The notes beneath the pieces were generated by a model. The model was not told the DNA's origin. It searched no databases and worked only from the letters and a program-made list of their open reading frames with translations. From Nymphaea colorata (lineage: Eukaryota; Streptophyta; Magnoliopsida; Nymphaeales; Nymphaeaceae), in assembly GCF_008831285.2 (NCBI RefSeq), contig NC_045141.1, positions 25,595,315-25,659,314 of the forward strand: a DNA stretch of 64,000 nucleotides. Direction: 5' to 3'. The translations under genes and the position numbers were made by a program. This document shows positions 1 to 14,700 of the stretch, piece by piece (the first letter of the stretch is position 1; every line of letters begins with the position of its first letter).

Positions 1-98
1 CAAACAGTAGGAGAAGCTTCTTCTTCAAAAGGTCTCACCAGTCCGACAAATTTGGACAGTGAAGTCATGAGAAACATAGTAACTAAGAGTTAACATAC

Positions 99-180
99 TA
101 GTCAAATCTTTGCCTTAGCTTCCGAAGTAGCCTCTGGTTATCGTCTTCTATATCCTTGATCAGCTTCTCAAGAAGGAGGA
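99..180 (-). pseudogene. Remnant of the end of exon 1 of a second ABCG/PDR transporter
   Basis: Read on the minus strand, about 80 bp closely match the last part of exon 1 of the intact ABCG gene at 17572-17951. Both encode the block [15 protein letters not shown] and both end at a GTATGT splice donor at the same place. The residues just upstream, which should hold the WAAIERLP-type motif, are missing, and a fold-back repeat lies there instead. If this exon joined an exon 2 starting with G, as in the intact gene, the junction codon would read TAG. It is either a decayed tandem duplicate or the edge of a rearranged paralogue that continues to the left of the window. Homology is well supported. 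Whether any working gene lies beyond the edge cannot be seen. Confidence 0.7.
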
Positions 181-189
181 ATTGAAATC

Positions 190-342
190 AGCCGGCCAAC
201 TTCTATGGCCGGATGTTCTTTTTCATATTTTGCGACGCTAACAATCATCACAAATGGTGCCTTTTGCAATGGCAGTTAATTGGCCATAGTTTTTAGCCAT
301 GGAATGCACCATTTACGACGTTTTTTAGCGTCACAAAATTAA
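190..342. mobile_element. Fold-back (MITE-like) element
   Basis: Two imperfect inverted arms of about 36 bp (227-262 and 304-339) share the core TTTTGYGACGCTAA and AAATGGTGC, separated by about 40 bp. A smaller CCGGCCA/TGGCCGG inverted pair lies just outside at 192-212. There is no coding capacity. The form is that of a non-autonomous DNA transposon (MITE). I cannot define target duplications or a superfamily. It sits exactly where the adjacent ABCG exon remnant loses similarity. Confidence 0.5.
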
Positions 343-1063
343 AAAGAAATCATCTGGCACTTGATAGTTCACAATGCATAACATGTTAAAAACTACCTTG
401 TTTAAAATTAAAGTTGTAATTGTCTTGCATCTTCTTTGAGAAAAAAAAAAATTACAGATGGAATTCTGTAAAGCACAAATAAACAACTTATAATTATCCT
501 AAATATTTTCAATATGGTTGAATTTGGCTAACTAATACTTGTGCTTGCTTCACTTTTTTGGCCAAATTTCAGCCAATTTATTCAATATGACTTCATGGAA
601 ACCCACAAAATTGAGAAGAAAAAACTCGTCGAAACTTAATGGACAAAACAAATTTTGTACAATCTAGGAATCAATGGTTTTAGATGGATTGAAATTAAGG
701 GGATCATAAAATCCAAACCACACACTGAATTTTGGCAATTATTTTTCAGACCTATAAATTTGAACTGTCCGACCTCATCCACAAATATGTCAAATCAGAC
801 AAAAGAGCTGGAATCTGGCCAGACAATCACAGAGCATTGGTTGGCCAGATAACATTGATGGTTCAGGTCTGTGTCATTGTAACACAGGCGTAAGAAGGTT
901 CAATATCCACAACAGAGCTGCAAGAAAGAACAACTGCATGCACCACATACAATCCCCATTTAGAGGAGTTGGTCTGCTGCTAATACTTGCAAACAAGACT
1001 TAAGACAGATAGAGCGGAACATGAACCTATTTGAAGAACTAACAGTCATCCAGGAAGCAGAAA
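343..1063. other. Spacer and probable 3' UTR of the ABCG gene
   Basis: This is AT-rich sequence between the left-edge remnants and the ABCG stop codon at 1064-1066. The part nearest the stop (roughly 800-1063) is likely the 3' untranslated region of the minus-strand ABCG transcript. Short open frames here have no recognisable content. Confidence 0.4.
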
Positions 1064-4000
1064 TCATCTTCTCTGGAAATTCAGCTTCGATATACAATAA
1101 GCAAACAAAAAAGCGAAGACAACACAATATGCAACGAGAACAGCTGCAACCACACCCAACTGATCATGTCGAAAGCCAAAATAATCCTTCAGGAACAAAC
1201 CGGCTGCCTTTTTTTCTCCAAATATGTCTATCTCCTTCTCTATGTCACCATACTGTGAAGTAAATAGTCCACGGAGAGTCCAATTTGTAGGGTTAATCCA
1301 GTACAGCCATATCCACCACTTTGGAATTTGCTGTATCAGAAACAGAGGTACGTCATTGGTGAATGTTAGCAGGATCCAGAAATATTTTTGTTCTTAAAGC
1401 TGAACATCCACAGTTAATTATGTACTTGTATAATTATCCATAGAAACATTAGTACATTACTGATGATGGGAGGTATCCTGCACCAGTCTAACCAAACTTC
1501 AGGCTCCCGAGGCTATTTTCAGTATGGGACAGTTTGCCTGATGGTCTTGCCAAACTGAACGAGGTTTCAGCTGATCATCTATATGCCTTTCTACCTTAAC
1601 TTGTCTTAATTTCAAAAGAAGTGAAAGAGAAAAATATATATTTATGTATGCAGTCCAATATTATCAAAATTTTACTTAATACACACATCACATGGGTTAG
1701 AAATATGGTCTTTTATTAGTAGCTCATTCTTAGGATCAACAGTGGGCTGGATGTCTAAAACAAGTTTGGTTAAAGCCTTTCCTTGCTGTAATTCTGGGTG
1801 GATATAAATCTGAATGGCTACTTCTAGAGCACACCTATTTACCGTTTGGCCAAGATGCACACACAAATAGCTGCTTGTAGATCGACTTCTAGTAAAGCCT
1901 TTTCCAGTCTTTTTTTCAGAAAGCAAATGAACATGATTAAGAGTGGAGGAATTATTCTATTAGCTCATTTAACAGGGAAAACACTTACTTTTCCAGGTAT
2001 CAGGAAGCCAGAAAACAGAGTCAGTACTATGCTGAAAACAGATTGCAGGATAGCAGCAACCATAACATTTGGAGTTAACGAAACCACCAGCATCCCAAGA
2101 TAACTGCTGTATAGTAGCATAGAAAATGTTGAAAAGATGTACCAGAAGATCTTATAAGCAGTCCAGTAGTAACCAACTGAAGGGTATGTGATGATCCAAA
2201 ACAGGACTGCTTGGATCAATGCACAAGGAATTTCAATGGCAACCTGCATTCATACAGATGAACAAGAATTATAATTGAGAATATTACTTTTTGGTGTATT
2301 TTCCTCCTTCCATTTCCATCACTAGGGATAACACATTAGACATTACCTGACATCTGACCTGAAACCATCTTCAAATTATCAGATTCAAGATATCAATTAT
2401 ATGGAAAAGTTGGTCAATGTAAACCATCTGTAGGATCTTTTGTACCAAAAATCAGTGGATATCCAAACTCAATTACGTCAAGCAATTGGGTTTCTTAACA
2501 TTTTGTGCATATGAATCTCAATCTATCGCCAGAAGCCTATGCCTGACTAGTCAGATGAGGTAACAGTTACATCTGATACGTTTATGCCTGTACCCCACCC
2601 AACGACAGAGAGAGTACCAAAAGTAAATATATGTGATTTTTAATCAGAGAAACATACTATTTCTAGAATATGTGATTGATAAGGGGAAGGGAGCTGTAAA
2701 GATTTTTAAACCAGAGAACTAGGATCCATCAGAATTCCTTTCCAACCTGTGCCAATGAATAAGCATGTGCAGAGTACATTCCAGCAAATCTTTCCCGATA
2801 CATGACTATCCTTTCAGTTGCTACCACAGGATGAACTGTCATGCAGCTGTTTATGGCTAGGAAGATCGTCTGTGAGAACAACAACCCCAGTATGGTGAAC
2901 AGATCCTGCTGGGTATGGCTGCAAAGCTTATAGGGTCAGAGAATCAATTTACATAATACACACTACATGTTGATTTGGAGGCATGCATGCATCCATTTAT
3001 CTGTGCCTACATTCAAGAGAACATGCATTTTGTGTGTATGTACGTGCATGCATGTATGAGCCATTAATTAAAAAGCCATATCAATTCATTTGGTTATGTT
3101 ACGCACATTTTTTGTCCATGCTTCCAAAAGAGTGCAGCAAAGAGAAAAGAAGTGATGAGTACGAATGCAATACGAGACAAGTTGTATGAAGGATTTCTCC
3201 AATATGATAGATACTGCTTCCAGAGGCAGGCCTTGAACTGTCCCCAGTCATTCTGTGGAAATACAGTTTGGAAGCTCAAGTCATTTGAGCCTGGGGATGG
3301 TGTACTCAATTGCTTAACTAGTTCTTTGTTTCTCCTGCACACAAAAGTTTGAATGCCTAAAAGTTAAAATATGTCATTTAAGAATAAACCCATCAGGAGA
3401 GAGCAAGAATCACAAGAAATTATTTTCCACCGTATGGACAACATTTAAATGATCTTCGATATTGATAACTGGTATATATTACTCACTGATAGATAGATGA
3501 CTCCTCGTAAAGTCGAGCAAAATCTATGTTAAGCTGCCTTTCCATTGAATTAGTAGTAACTTCCAACATCCATGTTGCAGGGTTGTAGTTGTCTTTTATC
3601 CTGGGAATACCAGATATCCCCTGAAGATCCACTTTTCATGTCATTCTGAATTTCAACTTCAATCCATAATGGCAGAATAGAAGAGGAAATGATAATCAAA
3701 TAGGAAAACTGCAAAGAATACATGCACCATATGAAACAAATCTGAAGGTGCTATAACTTCATTACAGCACTTCAATTTCTCATCTGCAGACATACCAAAA
3801 TCTAGTTTAGACAGCTCCAGCTCTCTTTTTGTAATAATTGAGTCAATGAGTGCCAACCCAAGAAATGTGTGACCTAGGTTAGCCAACTGCAGCTACATTG
3901 AGACATTTGGAACCCTATCAAGAGGCCCGTGTGAAGGGTTGAAGCTAGCCTACCCTCCTAGAGACAAACTTGGTAGCAGTTATTTTGGAAAAACTGGTCA

Positions 4001-7000
4001 TAAAGCATCAATTAGATTGTCTGCAGCAGAAGGTACTTAATGTCTAACAAATTTGGCTTCGAACGGTGAGGCAAGGCATGCTGGCATGGACCTGAATTAT
4101 TTTAAATGCAATCACGTCACTTTCTTGTTCATATCTGAGAGAAGAGTGCCCTTGTTAGCATGAATAGGAAAGCTTTATCTCTCACAAACAAAAACTAGCT
4201 TTATCTCTCACAAACAAAAACTCTCTAGTGACTTGGAGTCACGAACTTATAAGAGTTTATGTCATCATTTATGGATTGCATAGATAACTAAGGAAAGGAT
4301 CCAATACTACTTCTAAATAGATTTACTGAATTTCATAATAATTATTGGCTTTGAAGGAAGCCAGAAAGAAAACCCAAATAATCCTGTGACTAAAACACAA
4401 GTTAGAAACATGCACATTATTGATGGCTCACCTGAAAGTATTGAATAACATGACTAGAGTGCCTACCAAGTGACCCAGCATAGATTATTTGACCACCGGG
4501 TTTCATCACCATTAACTGCAAAAAACAGGTAAAAGAAGTCGGATAAAGCATCTACTGATCTACAGACATACAGCAGACAGAAGGAAGTCATGAACCATGC
4601 TGGAAGCTGCATCATAACCACATGCAGTCCCCAAGGTTTGTGTGGTTCCACTAAGACGTGGACTGTGTCATTGTAAACATTTAATACAATGTGAAAGGAT
4701 AGAGAATGAATAAGAGGAAGAGAAATGGAAGACTAAAGCTGTCACAAGAAGAAACTGTTACCTCATCAAAGGACTCAAATATATCAATACTTGGCTGATG
4801 GATTGTGCATACTACTGTTCTTCCAGTATGAACCACATTCTTCACTGCACGCATAACAATAGCAGCTGCCCTTGCATCTAAGCCTGAAGTGGGCTCATCC
4901 AAGAATATTATAGATGGATTTGCAACAAGTTCAACTGTGATAGTTAAGCGTTTTCGCTGCTCTGTTGAGAGACCAGTTAAACCAGGAATGCCAACCAATG
5001 CATCTTTAATTCCATCAAGTTCAATGGTTTCCAGTACTTCATTTATGAATTCCTGTCAGACATGCAACACAGAAAAGTATTTATATGTGGTTAGCTATAT
5101 ATCAAATACATAATTCCTGATGAGAACTAATCTGAACTCCCCATACTCCTCGCTCATAGAGAAATGGTTAAACTCTTGGCAATATGCTATTTTCCTAAAT
5201 GACCAACATGCTTTTGTCAGGAGATCTTAAATGATGAATACATTGAACTAATCTCAAGAAGCTGATAAACAAATAGTCATTGTGAAAGTGTTCAAGGTGC
5301 TGATAAGTGATAAGTAAATAATAGTTGTGAAGTTTCTCTATCATTAACATCCTAAATTACACACACTAAAACATGAAATTTTTTAAATGAAGATTGAACT
5401 GTTGAAGGGAGGTGGCAGAAAACTGATGTGCTCAGGCAAAATAATGATGATAATGAAGTGTCTGCATGAGGACAGTTCACACTACGTTGATATATCATGC
5501 TCAGGATGCACCGACTGAAAATTTGGTGTCATCATGCTCCTTGTGCAATTGTGAATCATGGTTTCCAGTTCTGGCCTAGAATTCAATTTCCAAGAAGGTC
5601 TTGTATTCAATTCTCAAACAGACATTTCCCAATCACATCTCTGATACACAGTACAGGATAAAAGCTGAAATCAAGGGCATAGGATGTGGCAGATTTTCAT
5701 TTAGATTAGGCAAATTACCAATTTGGTGCCATTTGAAACATTGCACAGGCCCAACCTTGTAAATCTCTAGCTTCTCTACCTGTTGTGTTCAGAATATGCT
5801 ATTTGCTATAATTTCCCTCAAAAAGTGCCCCTTGACTTCTGATTCTGAGAATGTTCATATTTTGTGATTTCAAGGCTGGTATAGTTCAAGAGGGTTATAT
5901 TCAGTCCAAATTCGGATGTTCTAAACCTTGCAAAAGGTATATAGAATCACAAACCCTCTAAATCTTGCAAAGGTGTTAGAATCACAAGTTAAATGGAAGA
6001 GCCAAAACACATATGCAAATGTATACATGCTCACAATGAGAGAGAGAGAGAGAGGTATGAAAATTATGGTTAGAGAAATTCAAGATGTTAATGGTGAGAC
6101 TGCATATATTATCCCTAACAAAACTGACTAATGCATCATGACTAATGCATATGCATACTTTACATAATCATCACCTCAGTTTTAAATTACTACACCCATG
6201 GCTGGTGAGAAGTGAGAACTAATCAAATACCTGTTCCAGTAATTCTGAATTTGTGAGTTTCCAAATTTGTTCTCATTATTGTCAATATCACATAAAACAT
6301 GAAGTTAACAACTCTTTATATATAATAAACTCAATGTGGAACAGCACACATCTCGAAGTTCTCTTACCCTTTTAGTATTCTGATCGATTTCAGGGGCTAA
6401 TCTCAACCATGCTGAGTAGATAACTGATTCTTCAACAGTAATCTGTGGAGAATGAATATCAGTTTGTTCACAGTAACCAGATACCCTAGCAAATGTTTCC
6501 TGAACCTTAGGATACCCTCCAATCCAGATGTTTCCTTCAATTATGCCACCAGTTTTTCTTCCAGAAAGAACATCCATAAGAGTTGTCTTCCCTGCTCCAC
6601 TAACACCCATGAGTGCGGTAAGAACGCCAGGCCTGAAAGCACCTGTTATGTCTTTAAGCAGCTGAAGTTTCTTCTCTGTCACGCCTTGATTTCTCATTTC
6701 CTGACAAATGATGAATAACATGTAATACCAGAGAACTAATTTGTTGTAGAACAACTCACATTGGTTTGGTGCAGTCTGACAAAACAAAAACCAGCATATA
6801 TTTAACTTTGTTTTTGTTTTTTTTTTGGCTTGGGATGGGGGGTTCCTTTCTTCCATGACCAAGTTAAATGAGCTTTCCCAGTGCACAATTTGGTGATCTG
6901 GGTACTTCAAGCATATCAATCATGGGGAAAATGGATAATCACTATTTCATTTGGATTACCTGAGGAGTATCGACAAAGTACTGTACATCTTGAAATACTA

Positions 7001-8724
7001 TAGACAATGGCTCAAAAGGCAGCACCATATTTCCTATCAAGCCAAAGCGAAATATGGCCGTTGTTAAGTTACTTTTGAAGAATCAACATCAAAGTAGTTA
7101 TTGTTGAGATAATCATGTCCTCACCAGCTCTTTTGTGCTCCTTAATGCTAATAGGCTGGCTGCCTCCTTCCTTCTCCTGCAGTTGAGAGAGTTTTTCTCT
7201 AGAAATAATAGCACGACCCCTCCCAGCAGCTGACATGCAGTTATATTGGTCAGTGATTAAAGAAATCATTTGTAAGCAATTAACTGCATTTATCAATTTC
7301 TAGATGACATTCATTTAATGTTCAAAAAGAAAAACACATTTTGTAAATGCTATACCTGGCTATGGAAAGGAAATTTGTTGTGTTTTGATGAGTTACATCA
7401 TGTTGCTCCAGCACATTCCATTATAAATTTGGATGATCAAATTATGCAAGCTACTTCCAGCAGAGAACTAAGACTATAAGTCAGCCCCACTCTGGCTCTA
7501 CGAATTATCATATATAATTAAGTTATGTTGAATAAGGTTGCTGAACTGGTTGCAGACTCAGTCTTAAGTTCTTACCTGATGGATCTCGGATGCTGACACA
7601 ATCGCAGGCAACACTGAAGTTGACTATAAGAAAAAGGACATAAAGAAGACCTAAAAGAGGGCAAACTAAAAGTTGTTTCATCCATGAGAGACTTGACTTG
7701 GAGCTCTAAGTTGATGATGTGTCCGCCTGACTGCTTACTACAACATCTGGAATCAGTTCAGGCTAGCTTAGATTGGATTGAAAAACACTGAAGGTTTCCA
7801 ATTGCCTTCTTTGGCATAGCTTGGTGATTCTATTCTTGGAAAATTCTGAAGAAGCGTGTCATGGCCTGATCATAGAAGTTTGAGGCCTATCTGACCTCAA
7901 GTTTTAAGCAGCAATTGTGAATATCAAGTGATAGTTACAGCATTGGGTGCAGGATGAAGGGGCTAATAAAAGCTTACAACTCCCTATGGACAAGATCTAA
8001 TGCAAGGTATTTGTCTAGATTATCCCTCAGTTGCCACTGCTTATAATTATTTCCATTCAAAGATCAAGTTTCAATCATCAGCTTTATTACACCTCAGCTT
8101 GAGGAAATTGATTATCGGACATTGTGGAGATGATGCAATCAAACATTATTCAACTTGTTAGAGTACTTAGCTTACACTTCATATATGTCAAGGCTAGCGT
8201 GAATCCAACATTGAGAAGTATTGTGAAGCCAAAAAGAGCTCCCACTGATACCCAGTAGAAATAACCAGGAAAATCAAGGCCACTGCTTGTCAAAACCCGA
8301 TGTCCCACACTGGTATTTGCAGATGAAACCTGTTGGGGAGCAAAATTAGAAGAATGGTAATTATAAGAACAATATTTCCTTGAAAAGTCAAAGATAAAGT
8401 TTAGGGAGTGCGCTCAGTGGTCTCTACCTCTCTCCATCTTGGAGCAAGGAATTCGTTGCCAGAAATTCCTATCTGAGCATAGGTCAATGGAGATATCCAA
8501 AATCCCCATTTCAACCAAACTGGCATGAAAGCTGTTATAGAGATGGAAACATAAGACAATTTTGTTGAGTGCCTTTAGTGATGCAAAGTTACTATTCATA
8601 ACCGTGCATGAGTGCAAGTAGTTGGCCCTACTGGTAATAATTCTGGTGGGATGACTAAAGTGTGGAAGATACATTGCAAACTTGTGCAGTCAGTCAAACC
8701 ACCGGTGTTCTTTCAGCTCAATTG

Positions 8725-8755
<31 letters not shown>

Positions 8756-11700
8756 TTGGATCCTAAAAATTTAATGCTCAGACAACCCAAAAAACTTTTC
8801 TCAGTCTCCTTCCTTATTGAATGCTCAGAAGTCCTTTCAAAAGTTAAAATAAATAATATGCTAAATGTTTAAACCAAAATAAATATTGCATTAAAAAATT
8901 CTGACGTTTTTACTTAGCTCACCAACAAATGAATCCTCTTCATGAGAAAATAATTGTTTTTCTAGTTTTACATGAAAGACATCTAATGGTGATTATGCCC
9001 AAGACTATGTAAGAAGCACACATTATCTATTAGATGCATGGCTTGGACTTTCTTTGTAATCAAAAGTTAAACGGCCAGAGTGATGAGGTGATTTATGAGC
9101 CTAATACAGCCCAACGCTGCTTGGCCTAGGCCTGGTTCTCCAGTGGACAGAGGCCTAAAACGTGAAGCAGAGCCTGGTGTGCTACTAAAATATTTTGCAT
9201 GTTTATCCCCAACAAAGACCCAAATGTGCAGATCAAGCTCACTCAGCACTTGAGCTATATCTCAAAGCCAAAAATAGGTACTTCAGCCTCACAACAAATC
9301 CCATGCATATCTTGCTTTAACCATTTATAAATGTCATAGTAAACCAAACTAGTTAAAGTCAATCTAACAAGCAATATGTCTTAGCTTGCATATGACAAAC
9401 ATTATGAGAGTGAATCTATGTAAAGCCAGATGTTTTATCAATACAGGAAGCTTATCTGCATCATTGATTTGACATATTGTTTGCCACTTCATGTCTCATT
9501 ACTTCAAGAAAATTTAATCAACATGTGCTGGAGTTCAGAAGTCTATTTGGAAAGTCACACATGACAGGAAGCCTGCTCATGTCAATTTGTTGAGTTAAAA
9601 TTTAAAACCACAATAAGAAAATATTCATCTCAATTGTATTTAGACGAAGTAATTGTGCAATGTTGATGGTTTCTGATAGAAGTACATGAAAATTTCGGCA
9701 ATTAAAAAATTATAAGAGACTAAAAATACAAAGTAGGAGAAAAACCATGACTAATCAAATAAATGAAATTTTCACAAGGATATCATATATAATATCCTGA
9801 TATTATCAGGAAACGTTCAAACTTCCTGTATTTCCAACATCTCAGGCAATTTTACCTCTTAACTGAATATCTCATAATAAAATCACAAGATTTTTAAAAT
9901 TTTAAAGAAAGAAAAGTGTACCTATACATAAAATTATGTGCCTCAATATTTTTCATGATCAATGCTTGCCCAAGTCAAACCTTGTTTTGACAATACTAGA
10001 ATTTGTTACCTTGAGTTGGTGAAATGGGTTGAGACTTGAGATATGAAACTTACATCGAGGAATAAGGAAGCCACCAAACAGTGACATTGCTAGTAAAGTA
10101 GAAATTCCAGCCATGAATGCAGCAGCCAAGGTTTGGGTAATAGAGGCAAGGAAGCGGCAGAGAGAAGCTGCAAACTGATGCACAGCAAAGAGGAGGAGGA
10201 ACTGTCGCAAAAACCTACACAAATTATAAGGCAAATAACAAGGCATAAACAACCTTGGCAGACACCAGCTAAGGTATAGTCACACCCCCAGATCAAGCTG
10301 GTGTAACTTGAGACCAAACCCATGGTTAAACATAGAGAAACAGAAGCTTGATTTACAGGATTATGGGCTCCTTTCAATTCGTAAAGATATCACTTCCATG
10401 AGTTCAAATTGCAAAGCACTCGCGTCAGCACAACAGACCTTCAGCCTTCAGGCTATACAAGCTATGAGTGATAGGTGAATCAGCAATCTCTGATTGGCAA
10501 TCACCTCATCTTTTAGATATGGCAATGATTGATAATTTCAGAATTGTGATAAAAAATAACATGGTAGATGCTGGTTCACCCACTAATTAAGGTATCCATT
10601 AGCACCTTACCACTCTTGCTCAATTGGTAACCCAGAGCAAATGCTGCGATGGGCACAGCTTGACATAACAGAACATGCTATCCACTATACTGGCTTCTGA
10701 TTATTGGCTTAATATCTCCAGATGATGGAAGAGGCATTAAGTACCTTTCTATCTCAGGACTGTATCCAATCACATAGTAGGTAAGCCCTGTCCAGATGAA
10801 AGACTCAATCAGAGAATGTGGGATCTTCCATATAGCTGCAGTCAAGGTATATGCCCAAGCAGGATAGAGGTAAAAGTCCCTTTGTTTATGGAACACAGGG
10901 AGCCTGAGGACTGTCATTCCTAATTCTGGAAAACCATTGACGATGAGCATCATGATGGAAAAAAACATAGAACCCATATAGTTGTTTGCCCCCATCAATG
11001 TGACATGCATCTTTGTGTGCAGATACACAGTCATGGTGATAATTGCTACGACAGAAAGCTGCATCAAACAAAAAGGATGCATTATTTCTAAAGTTTAACT
11101 GACAAAACTACATCAGGAAAAAACTCAATTGAGCTATATTTGTTGTTCAAATTAATGAATTTAGCTATACAACCAACAATAGGTAACTTAAATTCAGTTA
11201 ACTAGAACCTAGGGTATTATTCTCCAGGTCAATCCAAGTTACCTGGGCAGATCAACAGATTGGTACGACAAATTGAAAGGAAACCTTCACATTTACAACA
11301 AATTTATTAATTTGCAGTTCTACTAACACTTCCAATTACGGATAGAAAGTGAGGCCATCTAGTTGTCCCTATTCGAGAAGATGCTTATAACATTGCCACC
11401 TTAAAACTAGCCAACTTTTCTTGCTTATGATCTGCATGATCAAATGAAACATTGGATCCTTAATTTTACCTGAACAGTCTTGAAGATATAGACAAAGGAG
11501 TTCCTCCTCACCAATAACATCTCCCTGCTCATGCAAGCCTTCAAAAGTTCCCATTTGCTTAGGGAGTAGATACTGAAGGAGACTGCATCTTTATGGCTTT
11601 GAGACTCATCAAGTTGTCCCAGAAGTTCCCTTGATAGTTTCTGACCAATATCTGATGCCTTGAATTTCTCCACAAACTGGTTTACTGATACATAAGCATA

Positions 11701-14700
11701 TGGTTCTGATCGGAACCAATACTGTGCTTGATCCTTTCTAGATAGTACCTAAAAATTTCCAAGAAAAGTTGCAGAAAGAATCATGAACAGGTGAGTCAAA
11801 GCAATAACATCATTTGGTACGGCCAGAAAAAGGAGAACCATATTTGCATTTCAGGTAAGGGTCGCATATAAGCCTTAATCTTCAATATGTCACTTGGAAA
11901 TTTTAGAATTATCATCTTATGATTTATACATCACTTAATCACTTCTAAAAGAAAATTTCTTTCGGTAAGAATGCTTAGGATTCTTCAAGCATTTGCTTTC
12001 GTAAAGGACTCCAACATTGTTGCTAATTGCTATTTATGATATATATGTGGAACTACTACTATTTTGTAAATGTCTTAAGAGCTAATAACAGTAAACAAGT
12101 TTGAAAGGCCTAAAGCAGCAATCCACGACAAGGAAATGAAGTACTATTGTGCACGTTCTATAAGTCGATGGAGAGGGATGGGTCTAGGTTGCAAGTTGAA
12201 AGGAAATGATCCTGGTATATACCTCTTGGAGGAAATCAGAAGCACCCTTCCTTTGTGGGCACTTGAAACCACAATCCTCAAAGAACTGAAGAGCGTGAAC
12301 ACGAGGACCATGGTAAACAATCTTGCCCTCTGCCATCAATATGAGATCATCAAAGACGTCAAATGTCTCCGGAGCTGGTTGGAGCAGAGATATCAACACT
12401 GTGGCATCTGTGATGTGTACAAATTGTTGAAGACATGTTACTATCTGGAATGTAGTCGAGCTATCCAATCCAGTCGATATCTCGTCCATAAATAGAGTCT
12501 TTGTGGGCCCCACAATCATCTCCCCTAGTAAATAGACCAAGAAACAGACATAATTGGCAAATTGTGCTACTTTTCTACTCTGGCAACTGTTGCGAAAAAC
12601 AAATGCGTGAACGCACAGTCATGTACATTGGAAAATGACAGATTTCAAGAGGATTATGTTGGTTTAATAATAATCAGGTCCTGAGATTGATTGTGCAGGT
12701 GTCCATTGTGTAGGAGAATTAAAAGTGCAGCAGCTTGGACCTTAGTTCATCCATACTGAAAAGGTGTAAGGCTGACTCCACCTAAGTTCAAGCCCCAGAT
12801 GTTTAAGTCCAAGCCAGTAATGGGATCTATCAAAACCATAGAAACTTCAAAAGCCAATCATATCAACAATTCCAAGGCCCACTGGAGAAACAAATGATAA
12901 GTTTCTATATATTTGGTTCTAGTCCTTCAGATGTCCAAGCCTACTAATTCTAGCAAAGTTCAGAGATCAATGATAAGATCAAGCTGGAGTTTACAAGGAT
13001 CAACAGGCAGTTAAGTGATTTACAGTAGCTGTCTATTAGTTTAAGGCTTTAAGCAAGCTGCGTTGGACAAATGAAAGGAAAACCAAATTCCAAGCTTACA
13101 AAGCTATCAACTTATATGGGATTAGGCTGGAAACTGCTTTTGAAGCAAAACAAGCAAATTCACGTAACACGGTATGCCTCCATTTTTACCTGTAGTTAAC
13201 CGTTTTTTCTGTCCACCAGAGATGCCTGTTCTCATGACATCACCCACAATGGTGTCAGAGCATATGTCCAATCCAAGGATCTGCATGAATTTAAGTTTCA
13301 GCACACAAAGGCTGGGCAGGTTCATTCAACTAAAGTCTAAAGAGGGAGTGGGTGCAATAAATTCCATGGAACCCTTAAGGTACTGCAGATTGTTACTCAC
13401 GACCTATACTGTGACAAAACAAAAAAATCACCTGGAAATGAAGAGAACCGAAATTGTGTTATTAACATAAATCAGAACCAGACCTTCAAAATGTAATCTG
13501 TCTGCAGACTTCTCTTTGACCCCGCAATTGATGTAGCCTGCCAGGACAACCTTTCTTGTCATCAACCAGAAGGACAGGCAACAAAGTTGTAAACGTAGTT
13601 CACGGTAAACTAAGCACACAAAGCGAAATCAGACACACATTTTACCTTCATATATACGTCTATATCATGATCTGGGATGATTCCAGCTTGTTTTTCTCTT
13701 CGATGAAGTTCTGCCATCATCTCTTCACATCCAAAGACACTAGTCAGCAATTTGTAAAACCACATAGAAACAGTTAGTTTTACGGAATAATGATAAAATT
13801 ACCAGATTTCTTTCCCACGCCCTGGCACCTAGCGGAGAAATCAAGGGTTTCTCTCACTGTCATCTCTGGAATGTGAAGGTCATATTGACTAATGTAAGCA
13901 GACGTCTTCTGTGGAACAAATTCGTCCAACCTATACTGGTTGTATGAAATATCACCAGTCAACTGCAATAAGAACAATTTTTCAGTCCACTAGTCGGTGC
14001 AAATTAGCCGTTACAACACACAAACAGAGAATCGCAAATAAGAGAGAGACCTTTTGAGATTTATCTAATCTTCCCGCCAGTGCGAGAAGCAAGGTGGTCT
14101 TTCCGCAACCAGGTGGGCCCATCAGAAGCGTCAGCCTACACATAATATGAGCAGTACAGAAGGATTTACCGTTGTGTATATGGATGACACCTTAAAATAA
14201 CAACCTTTTACATTTTGCGCATCCCCTGTTAAAATCTTATTTTGTTTTAAAACCGCCATACATTTTACCTGATATTTTGATTGGGACTGTTTGGATGACA
14301 GTTCAGAACTAGATTTTGGAAGTAGCCAAACTAAAGAATTTTTAATATAATTTCAAACTTTTAATAAGGTCAAAATATATTTTTATTGTTTATATTATAT
14401 TTTATATATATATATATAAAGTCTGAGAGGAATTATGGCCCGTCTCCCTGTTTGAGCAACCTCAAAATAATGTTTCTCAAAAACTAAATTTCAAACAAAC
14501 CCATTTTTAACGACGGGCCTTAATGACCGGCCCGTCGTTAAAACTTAGAACCAGTTATGTAAATCTGGATCCTTTTGCAGCGATCCACCCAAAAATCGCC
14601 GCTGCTCGTCCTCAATGGCTGCTTGGCAGTCGCCACACAAGAGCGACATGTAAATGTCCTTGCACAACGGATATGATGCTGAAACTATGTCGGGTCAGTG

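Noticed and set aside
3659-3886. 75-codon open frame on the minus strand in an ABCG intron
   Set aside because: It lies wholly within the intron between exons 19 and 20, has no recognisable motif and no matching splice sites.
12136-12495. 119-codon plus-strand frame
   Set aside because: It is the antisense shadow of ABCG exon 9, which carries the Walker B line.
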